A DNA stretch of 6,218 nt from Candidatus Heimdallarchaeota archaeon. GTDB lineage: Archaea; Asgardarchaeota; Njordarchaeia; Njordarchaeales; JAMOTR01. The notes under the pieces are model-generated. The model saw only the letters and a program-made list of their open reading frames with translations. It ran no database searches and was not told the origin of the DNA. Shown in pieces: positions 1-5,715 of the stretch (position 1 is its first letter; every line of letters begins with the position of its first letter). The DNA lies in NCBI GenBank assembly GCA_027068385.1, contig JAMOTR010000043.1, positions 1 to 6,218 of the forward strand. The letters run 5' to 3'. Both the position numbers and the translations under genes were made by a program.

Positions 1-1
1 G

Positions 2-289
2 ATACCTTACATAATAAGAATGAACGGAATATACGTAGAGTACGACTCGAAGATAAACGATAAGGACGTTCTAGGGGCCTTCGGTGAGGATAACGTGATA
101 ATCATGAAACCCCTAGAAGAAGAGTCCCCTAAGAGCATAAGCGTACACATTACTCGCTATAAGGTCACGTTCGACTTCGATAAGGTAAAGAGGGAGTTCC
201 TTGAGTTCTCTAAGAGGGTGAAGGAGAAAAAGGCCGAAGGAGAAGGATCCCACGATCGATTCGGAAAAATTTTATTAAAATTTCAATAA
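2..289 (+). CDS. C-terminal part of an unidentified protein, truncated by the window edge (possibly Mre11 C-terminus)
   Basis: The frame is open from base 2 to the TAA at 287-289. The first ATG is at base 20, but the six codons before it (IPYIIR) continue without a stop and read like protein, so the gene probably starts left of the window. The visible 95 residues comprise a beta-rich part (IPYIIRMNGIYVEYDSK, then GEDNVIIMKPLEEE), a further strand pair, and a charged helix of about 25 residues (FDFDKVKREFLEFSKRVKEKK) with a short polar tail. No enzymatic motif is visible. The gene ends 19 nt before nurA. In crenarchaea the nurA/herA neighbourhood often carries mre11 and rad50. A small beta-capping segment followed by a C-terminal helix would fit the end of Mre11, but this rests on context and shape, not on a recognised motif. 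It does not look like a Rad50 C-terminus, because the ABC signature and D-loop region are absent. An independent 89-aa protein starting at base 20 remains possible. Confidence 0.6.
   Translation: MPYIIRMNGIYVEYDSKINDKDVLGAFGEDNVIIMKPLEEESPKSISVHITRYKVTFDFDKVKREFLEFSKRVKEKKAEGEGSHDRFGKILLKFQ
267..283 (+). promoter_or_regulatory. Palindromic TATA-like promoter element of nurA
   Basis: AAATTTTA-T-TAAAATTT is a perfect 8-bp inverted repeat around one T, lying in the last codons of the upstream gene. Its centre is 34 nt before the nurA ATG. An archaeal TATA box centred about 26 nt before the start would put transcription start near 301, giving a very short leader or none. The purine-rich CGGAAAA just upstream resembles a TFB-recognition element. 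No Shine-Dalgarno-like sequence precedes the nurA ATG, which agrees with leaderless initiation. The element is symmetric, so it could in principle also direct antisense transcription. Placement is inferred from spacing only. Confidence 0.5.
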
Positions 290-308
290 TCATCGAACAC
301 TCCGCTAC

Positions 309-1676
309 ATGGGCCCGATGTATTCTCGCTCTAACCTCTTTGTATCCCTAAAGGAGAGCGTAAAGAAGATCGCCACTTATTATCCGACGACGCATAACAT
401 AGACGTTATATTAGAGAAGATCTCCGAGAAGCGGGTTCCGATAAAGCCTAGCGATACGTTCGGGAGGATAGCGGGCATAGACGGCTCGTTGAACTCCATC
501 GAGATCTTCGGAAACCTAAAGTTGTATGCCGTCACTGCCGTCTCTTACGGATTCACCGAAAAGCGCCCGCTTATATCCATAGCTACGGTCGTTCCGTATT
601 ATGAGACTCCGCACACCCCAGGAGCCGTGAACGCTTTAATGTCCGCGTTGGAGGCTTTCTCTACATTCGTATCGGTTAAGGACGGTGTAGATTACGTGTT
701 CGTAGACGGAGGTCCGAAAAGCATATACATAGCTATCTCGGGAAGGGTAGCGGGAATACTAGATTCGCTCACCAGGAGCCTCTTGATGATCGTTAAGGAA
801 GTAGTGATCGAGCCCGATAATTACGGATTAGCGAAGAAGATAGACGAAGGCGTATACGTCGTCGATAGGAGCTCTTTACTCCATAAGGCTATACAGGAAG
901 GCCTCAAGGCCGGGTATAAAGAGCTCAGGAAGGCCTTCGATTTTCACGGTAAGGTAGACGAGGACGCGCTTTTAGCCGCTATCCTCGGGTCCTCCTTCAG
1001 CGCGTTCAAGAGCGCGTTCTTAAGTAAGATCGAGGAAACCTTGGAGAGCGACTTAACGAGGAACGTGGAGGAACGGATCCTACGCGAGAGGTACGCGTTG
1101 GAGCCCATGATCAACGCGTTCGCGGCTTATGGTGTATATATCAACGCCTTAGATAAGACGTTCGAATACTTAGAGAGAAAAGATTCGCTCATTATAGGCG
1201 CCTCTAAGCGCATAAACCGGGCGTCCATTAACTTAGGGGTATTCGAGGCGCCGGATTTAGACCTTAGGAGCCGCATAGGATACGCGCTAACTGGTCCCAT
1301 GTTAGAGTCCCCCGGATACATGGAGATCGTATCCTCACATCCCTACGGGCCGCCCGAGATGAAGCTCACGGGACACGTCGACGGAATAAATAGGGTACGC
1401 GAGTACTTCGAAGGTAAAAGAAACATAAGGATAAAGGAGGTACTGTATAAGCCGTCTAGGAGGTCGATATTACGCCTAGAAATATACTCTCGTAACGACG
1501 TGGACCTAAAGGAAGTGCTCTCGGTGATCGCCTCTAAGTCCCTTCGGGTTCCGGCCGGATCTTCCACCCTCTCGTTATATCCGATAGAGATAGCCCATAG
1601 GATCGCTTCCGTATCGAACGACATTATGAATAATCTAAGGACGATCTTCTTAAAGAACCTGAGCATAGAAAGTTAA
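309..1676 (+). CDS. nurA: DNA double-strand break repair nuclease NurA
   Basis: NurA is an RNase H-like-fold nuclease that digests DNA 5' to 3' and forms a complex with the HerA translocase, producing 3' tails for RadA loading after Mre11-Rad50 action. The 455-residue product shows the family landmarks. The first metal-binding strand is RIAGIDGS with Asp58. A second acidic strand is YVFVDGG with Asp133, and Glu115 lies in the helix between, a likely third ligand. An IIGASKRIN segment at 295-303 matches the conserved lysine-containing strand, and the C-terminal YPIEIAHRIA motif (424-433) carries conserved Tyr424 and His430. Residues 170-290 are mostly helical. The length is at the long end for the family. 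ATG 309 fits the upstream TATA-like element as a leaderless start; ATG 318 (Met4) is a close alternative. herA follows after 30 nt on the same strand, the usual pairing. All catalytic positions I can judge appear intact. Confidence 0.9.
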   Translation: MGPMYSRSNLFVSLKESVKKIATYYPTTHNIDVILEKISEKRVPIKPSDTFGRIAGIDGSLNSIEIFGNLKLYAVTAVSYGFTEKRPLISIATVVPYYETPHTPGAVNALMSALEAFSTFVSVKDGVDYVFVDGGPKSIYIAISGRVAGILDSLTRSLLMIVKEVVIEPDNYGLAKKIDEGVYVVDRSSLLHKAIQEGLKAGYKELRKAFDFHGKVDEDALLAAILGSSFSAFKSAFLSKIEETLESDLTRNVEERILRERYALEPMINAFAAYGVYINALDKTFEYLERKDSLIIGASKRINRASINLGVFEAPDLDLRSRIGYALTGPMLESPGYMEIVSSHPYGPPEMKLTGHVDGINRVREYFEGKRNIRIKEVLYKPSRRSILRLEIYSRNDVDLKEVLSVIASKSLRVPAGSSTLSLYPIEIAHRIASVSNDIMNNLRTIFLKNLSIES

Positions 1677-1680
1677 ACTC

Positions 1681-1690
1681 TTTTATAAAA
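1681..1690 (+). promoter_or_regulatory. TATA-like box upstream of herA
   Basis: TTTTATAAAA lies in the 30-nt gap between nurA and herA and is centred about 21 nt before the herA ATG. That spacing is slightly short for a standard leaderless promoter, so transcription would start at or just inside the first codons. A GGAG at 1692-1695, 11 nt before the ATG, could act as a ribosome binding site on a transcript reading through from nurA. The box may therefore be an internal promoter supplementing operon transcription, or simply AT-rich spacer. Confidence 0.4.
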
Positions 1691-1706
1691 TGGAGAAAAT
1701 TAGAGC

Positions 1707-3839
1707 ATGTACGTTAAGGTCTATCCGCCCCCTTCTATTAATCGCGTCTTTGTTGCAACGAAGCCCGAAGAAGCGCTTAACGTAGGTGAGCTCGTGATAC
1801 TAGAATTCGTCGGGAGGAAACATCACGAGAAGAATCATAGATATAAGGTATTAGGCCTCGTCGTATCTTCGAGGTTCGAGGACGTATTGACTCCCATAGA
1901 TACTCCTCAGACGCTAAAAGAGTATATCCCCGAGGAGGCATATTACGTCTCTTCGGTATACCTTGTGGGAGAGATAGAGGGAGGGAAGATCGTTCCACTC
2001 AGTCTCGCCCCTCCTGTAGGGACACCCGTACGTAGGGTAACGGACGAAGACCTTAAGGAGATATTCGGGGACCCGAACGATCCAAGATACATCAAGCTCG
2101 GTAAGATACCCAACATCGACATTCGGGTATCCGTTCCCCTCACGGAGATCGCCACGAAGCATTTAGCCGTACTCGCTGTAACGGGAGCCGGTAAGTCTAA
2201 TACGGTCGCTCGGATAATCAAGCAGATACTCCAAGATGAGCGCAGGATACTCCCGATAATCGTGTTCGACTTCCACGGGGAGTACGATATAGGAATACCG
2301 GGCATAGAGAAGAAAACGCCTTATTTAAACCCAAGGATACTCACGGAGGAGGAGGCGTACATAATGTTCGACATACCAGAAAACGCTCACATAGAGAGGG
2401 GGTTCTTCAGGGAGGCGTTTGAATCTACTAAGCGCTTGTCGGAGATATTAGAAGAGACGGGTAGGAAGCCCTCCGCGCACGCGTTTATAGCTATGCTTCT
2501 AGGCACTCTCTTAGCGATGGAGTTCGACATCATCACGACGTTATCTAGGGATAAGACGCTCAATAAATACTTAAGCCGCTTCTCGTACTCTATCTCAAAC
2601 ATATTTAGGAGGTTCATAAGAAGCGCCCCGGGGATCAAGGATGAGGAGAAGGAGCTACTAGCCGGCTACTACATTACCTCGTTCGTGCTTATGAGTAAGA
2701 GGCTCCTAGAGATATACGAAGAAGGTTTAAAGAATAAGAAGATGGAGAAGGGAACAAACGTAACTAGCTATTTTATACCGATCAAAGCCGACGGTTCGGA
2801 GAATAAGATAACGAAGATCGGAAACATAGAAATCGAAGAGGAGGACGGAAAGGCACGCTTCCGCAGTTACACTCCGCCTCTGATGAGCGCTAAGAGCGCT
2901 AAGAATGATATCGACGTCATAAGAACGTTTAACGAGAGGTACGATCTCCATACGATATTCAACACTATCGACTTGGAAGAACTCAAGGAGAGAATCGAAG
3001 AGACGATGAAGGATCTCATACCCCCGCTAACCTTATCCGCGAGTCCTAGCCAGGACATACAGCGTATTATGAACCTAATAAGGAAGGTGCTCTTCTTCTA
3101 TTCCGAGTTCTACGACCTGCTCGGGACTCACGAGAGGGTGGACGCTTGGATAGAGAACGCGTTCTCTAGGGGGCGTTCTATAGCTTATGTGATAGACTTA
3201 TCGAGATACGGCACTTCTAAAGCGGACGTACTCGTAAGCATTTACCTGCGTGAGGCGTTCGAGTACGCTAAGGAGTACACTTTAAAGAACAGACCTAGGG
3301 TTAACGCGCTAATCGTTCTAGAGGAAGCTCATAACTTCATAGGGGTAAACGCTAGTGGATTCTCGAGGCCTATAGCGGAGAGAATTATGCGCGAAGGGCG
3401 TAAGTACGGAGTGGGTATGATCATAGTCTCTCAGAGGCCGAGGAAGTTGGATACGAACGTGATGAGCCAGGTAAACAACTACATAATACTAAAGATCACG
3501 CTCCCTGAGGATCAGGACTACGTACGCGATTTAACGGAGAGCATGCCGAACGAGCTAGCGAGGAGCCTTTCGAACTTGAGGACGGGAGAGGCTTTACTCA
3601 TAGGACCCATGGTGAAGTTCCCGATTATCGTTCAGATAGAGAAGGTGAAGGAGAAGAAGGCGGGAATCACGCCTGAGGTATACATACGTAGAGAGAGCAT
3701 AAGCGACATAGACTTAGATGAAGTGTTCGAACGATTTTTATCTAAAAATCGCTCCTTGAGTTCATCAAATTCGTCCGCACGCTTTTCTACTATACCCATT
3801 AAGAGACCCGAAGCGTTCGCTATCTCTTCGGCCGTCTGA
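1707..3839 (+). CDS. herA: HerA-family hexameric DNA translocase/helicase ATPase
   Basis: HerA is an FtsK/HerA-clade ATPase that forms a hexameric ring, translocates DNA and stimulates NurA in end resection. Residues 1-140 form the N-terminal HAS-barrel region. Walker A is AVTGAGKSNT (157-166, Lys163, Ser164), followed by the family's FDFHGEYD strand (187-194). Walker B is ALIVLEEAH (534-542, Glu539/Glu540). An arginine-rich REGRKYGVG segment (562-570) should supply the trans Arg finger, and SQRP (575-578) matches the sensor region. The Walker A to B distance is about 375 residues, whereas I recall about 200 for the 500-residue Sulfolobus enzyme. The extra material lies in the helical region 200-470, with a beta-like acidic patch at 345-390. 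Start ATG 1707 follows nurA by 30 nt. Composition changes abruptly after Arg676: the last 35 codons read antisense across the opposing gene and are Ser-rich, so the native C-terminus may be near residue 679. Confidence 0.9.
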   Translation: MYVKVYPPPSINRVFVATKPEEALNVGELVILEFVGRKHHEKNHRYKVLGLVVSSRFEDVLTPIDTPQTLKEYIPEEAYYVSSVYLVGEIEGGKIVPLSLAPPVGTPVRRVTDEDLKEIFGDPNDPRYIKLGKIPNIDIRVSVPLTEIATKHLAVLAVTGAGKSNTVARIIKQILQDERRILPIIVFDFHGEYDIGIPGIEKKTPYLNPRILTEEEAYIMFDIPENAHIERGFFREAFESTKRLSEILEETGRKPSAHAFIAMLLGTLLAMEFDIITTLSRDKTLNKYLSRFSYSISNIFRRFIRSAPGIKDEEKELLAGYYITSFVLMSKRLLEIYEEGLKNKKMEKGTNVTSYFIPIKADGSENKITKIGNIEIEEEDGKARFRSYTPPLMSAKSAKNDIDVIRTFNERYDLHTIFNTIDLEELKERIEETMKDLIPPLTLSASPSQDIQRIMNLIRKVLFFYSEFYDLLGTHERVDAWIENAFSRGRSIAYVIDLSRYGTSKADVLVSIYLREAFEYAKEYTLKNRPRVNALIVLEEAHNFIGVNASGFSRPIAERIMREGRKYGVGMIIVSQRPRKLDTNVMSQVNNYIILKITLPEDQDYVRDLTESMPNELARSLSNLRTGEALLIGPMVKFPIIVQIEKVKEKKAGITPEVYIRRESISDIDLDEVFERFLSKNRSLSSSNSSARFSTIPIKRPEAFAISSAV

Positions 3840-4225
3840 TATAGTTCTTCTATTTTATTATAGAGGTCGTTGAACAGGCTCTCAGCCATTTGGCGGTCCA
3901 CGGCCGATACCTTCACAGCGTCGCGGGCGATCTGGAATAATCCGTCTAGTTTCTCGCTCATCTGCTCCAATAGTTGTCTCATCTGGGCGGGGATAGACTC
4001 GTCTATAAGCACGTCCGCGATCTCTTGTACAACCTCTATAAAGGAAGTGAGCTCGCTTAAAGCCTCGTCCATAAGAGCTTCGAAGGAGGCATAATCATAG
4101 TCGAACCCTTTAGTGTAAGCCCGCATCTTGAGCCTATTGACCTCCTCTAATAGCCTCTTAAAAAGGTCTAAGAGTTTTTGGGAGTGTTCTTGTAGTAAAG
4201 AAATAAGCTCGTCCGATCTCCTCAT
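3632..4225 (-). CDS. Small helical, coiled-coil-like protein of unknown function; 3' end doubtful
   Basis: I do not recognise a family. From Met at 4225 the product is almost entirely helical, with heptad-like spacing of Leu/Ile (LISLLQEHSQKLLDLFKRLL, then further helices with VVQEIADVLID, QMRQLLEQMSEKLDGLF and LYNKIEELYQTAEEIA). It has no Cys, signal peptide or membrane segment, so it is probably a cytosolic or membrane-peripheral bundle or oligomeric coiled coil. An earlier ATG at 4249 would add MFLWREWF; I prefer 4225 because the helical pattern begins there, although neither has a strong ribosome binding site. The start overlaps the end of the transglutaminase-like gene by 68 nt (92 nt from 4249), indicating a shared transcript. 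After the ERFLDKNRS segment at the inverted repeat 3732-3751, the last 30 or so residues are the antisense of herA and look non-native. The true end may be near 3740. Confidence 0.65.
   Translation of the reverse strand: MRRSDELISLLQEHSQKLLDLFKRLLEEVNRLKMRAYTKGFDYDYASFEALMDEALSELTSFIEVVQEIADVLIDESIPAQMRQLLEQMSEKLDGLFQIARDAVKVSAVDRQMAESLFNDLYNKIEELYQTAEEIANASGLLMGIVEKRADEFDELKERFLDKNRSNTSSKSMSLMLSLRMYTSGVIPAFFSFTFSI
3732..3751. repeat. Perfect inverted repeat at the convergent herA / coiled-coil gene junction, candidate bidirectional terminator
   Basis: CGATTTTTA-TC-TAAAAATCG is a perfect 9-bp inverted repeat with a 2-nt centre. Both strands present a T5 run, the kind of T-tract at which archaeal RNA polymerase terminates, so it could end both convergent transcripts. 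It coincides with the point where both opposing reading frames cease to look like protein. In the other frames it contains stop codons for both directions (TAA on plus at 3743-3745; TAG and TAA on minus). The 2-nt centre is too tight for an ordinary RNA hairpin loop, so the effective stem would be shorter. Confidence 0.5.
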
Positions 4226-5699
4226 GAACCACTCTCGCCATAGGAACATATATGTAAATCGAAGAGCATAGGGGCGATATCGTGGTCGCTACTCTTATGA
4301 AGAGGAACACTCCTGTGAACGTCCGGCCGTTGAATGAGAGGGTGAACAGGCTGATTCCAGGTACCGCGTTATCGTAGGTTACTACTTCTGTAGCCGTAGC
4401 GAATCCCGTAGCGTTCGATTGTACGCTAAACTCATCTATCTTCTTACTATAATTTAACGAGTACCGCGTAGCGTTCACCGGGCAGAATCTAAGAGGGGCC
4501 CCCATAACCTCAGCGTACGCTGTTACGGTAAACGACTTAGAATAAGACGTAGAGTTCACGTCGAACGCTATGATATATGTTCCGTTGAACGGATATACCA
4601 CGTCCCCTCCCGACACGTCTACTACGTACGTCTCTACGTCTACAGGGTATACGTTTATTGGATACTTCTTCCCTAGCATTTTAAGCAGCAGATCCGTGGT
4701 AGCGAAGGGATCGAACGTGATCCGAGTGTTTAGGTCGAATATCTCGACGAACGGAAACATGTCCTTTACCTTGATTACATACATGCCGTTCACGGTCACG
4801 TTTTCCGGTATGAACCCGTACGCGACGTTTGCGGGAACGCCCGTGAGACGTAATAACGCGACGAACGTGGTAAGCCGGTCCTCGATGTTCGCCTTGCCCT
4901 CAGTGAGGGAATCTAGAGGATTAGTGAGGTTCACGTTCGCGAGAGTTACGTGAGAGTACATATACGCTAATACTATTCCTACCTGATCGTATATGGTTCC
5001 GGACTCTATCTTCAAGGAGTTCGCCACGTTTATCGCATAATCGTTTTTCGGAGTGTTCTCTAGTATCCGCGGGTGCGCTTCTAGGAAAGCCCTTCCGGCG
5101 CTTATGGGCAAGCTCATAGCCTTCCGATTAACCTCCGAGGCGTTTAGAACGCCCAGAGTATAGTATACTTCGGTTACCCCTTCGGGGACGTACAACTGAC
5201 CGACGGGATCTATGGAGAGGAGATCCGTGCCGGTCACTACGGTTCTATTAGATAGGATCACGTACGATCCGGCATAATTCGGCATCCTCATAGCCTTCCC
5301 TATGAGGCCCGACGTGGTCGCGTTCCGTTTTATGTACACGGGAATCGCGTATGACGGCATATAGTTGCTAGGGGATCCCGTGGGCTTGGTGTGATACGGT
5401 AGCCGCTTATTATCCTTAAACACTTGACCGCTCCGCAAGCGTATGAACACGTCGTCCCTATCAACGTACGCGATCGTGAGGTTTAATAGCTCTTGTAACT
5501 CCGGGGGCGTTTGAGCCGTAACGTTAGGCGGTATAGGATAATTCGGGGTTAAAGGGGAGAAGTTTGAGAACCGATCCTCACCGGAAGGTCCAGGTTTAGG
5601 TGCAGGGTTCTCCCAAAGTATCACGACGCTCGATATAATTAGGGGTACAACTATTAAGAGGACGATGAGAACCTTTACGACCCTCTGGTTAACCCCCAT
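4158..5699 (-). CDS. N-terminally anchored, secreted transglutaminase-like fold protein, probably catalytically inactive
   Basis: The 513-residue product begins with a short basic stretch and one hydrophobic segment (about 7-28, VVKVLIVLLIVVPLIISSVV), then a Pro/Gly linker, giving a signal anchor with the rest outside the cell. Thirteen N-x-S/T sequons (for example at 59, 73, 126, 151, 186, 300, 372, 409, 429) support exposure to archaeal N-glycosylation. Residues about 220-332 resemble the transglutaminase core: EDRLTTFVALLRLTGVPANV (273-292) matches the helix after the catalytic Cys, FVEIF (317-321) the strand carrying the His, and ITFDPF (327-332) the Asp strand. The Cys position is Ile272 (IED for the usual CED) and the His position is Phe315, while Asp330 is kept, so peptidase or transglutaminase chemistry is unlikely. 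The C-terminal 180 residues look like beta domains. ATG 5699 lies 15 nt after the upstream gene. The extreme C-terminus overlaps the downstream gene and may be less constrained. Its role may be structural or ligand binding. Confidence 0.75.
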   Translation of the reverse strand: MGVNQRVVKVLIVLLIVVPLIISSVVILWENPAPKPGPSGEDRFSNFSPLTPNYPIPPNVTAQTPPELQELLNLTIAYVDRDDVFIRLRSGQVFKDNKRLPYHTKPTGSPSNYMPSYAIPVYIKRNATTSGLIGKAMRMPNYAGSYVILSNRTVVTGTDLLSIDPVGQLYVPEGVTEVYYTLGVLNASEVNRKAMSLPISAGRAFLEAHPRILENTPKNDYAINVANSLKIESGTIYDQVGIVLAYMYSHVTLANVNLTNPLDSLTEGKANIEDRLTTFVALLRLTGVPANVAYGFIPENVTVNGMYVIKVKDMFPFVEIFDLNTRITFDPFATTDLLLKMLGKKYPINVYPVDVETYVVDVSGGDVVYPFNGTYIIAFDVNSTSYSKSFTVTAYAEVMGAPLRFCPVNATRYSLNYSKKIDEFSVQSNATGFATATEVVTYDNAVPGISLFTLSFNGRTFTGVFLFIRVATTISPLCSSIYIYVPMARVVHEEIGRAYFFTTRTLPKTLRPF

Positions 5700-5703
5700 C
5701 GAT

Positions 5704-5715
5704 AAAAACGTTTTT
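5704..5715. repeat. 12-bp perfect palindrome AAAAACGTTTTT between two minus-strand genes
   Basis: The palindrome fills most of the 15-nt gap between the cysteine-containing gene and the transglutaminase-like gene and touches the last base of the upstream stop codon. On the minus strand its T5 run lies only a few bases before the start ATG, too close for a TATA box. It could be a weak T-tract terminator or attenuator that lowers expression of the downstream genes, or it may have no role. Confidence 0.3.

Noticed and set aside
1343..1666. 107-codon minus-strand open frame opposite the 3' end of nurA
   Set aside because: It is antisense to the conserved NurA C-terminal motif region. The apparent protein is a shadow of the real gene.
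2175..2204. Walker A of HerA starts with Ala instead of the first Gly (AVTGAGKS), possibly inactivating
   Set aside because: The essential GKS and surrounding TGAGKSNT are intact, and this variant is familiar in archaeal HerA/DUF87 ATPases. Walker B and the Arg-finger region are also normal.
1943..2305. 120-codon minus-strand open frame opposite herA
   Set aside because: It is the antisense of the herA N-domain and Walker A region, which clearly codes on the plus strand, and it shows no recognisable domain.
3870..4094. 74-codon plus-strand open frame within the coiled-coil gene
   Set aside because: It is a Ser-rich antisense shadow of the helical protein, with no promoter or ribosome binding site.
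4570..4953. 127-codon plus-strand open frame rich in Ser and Thr
   Set aside because: It is antisense to the transglutaminase-like core. Its Ser/Thr richness reflects complementary codons, and no start signal is evident.
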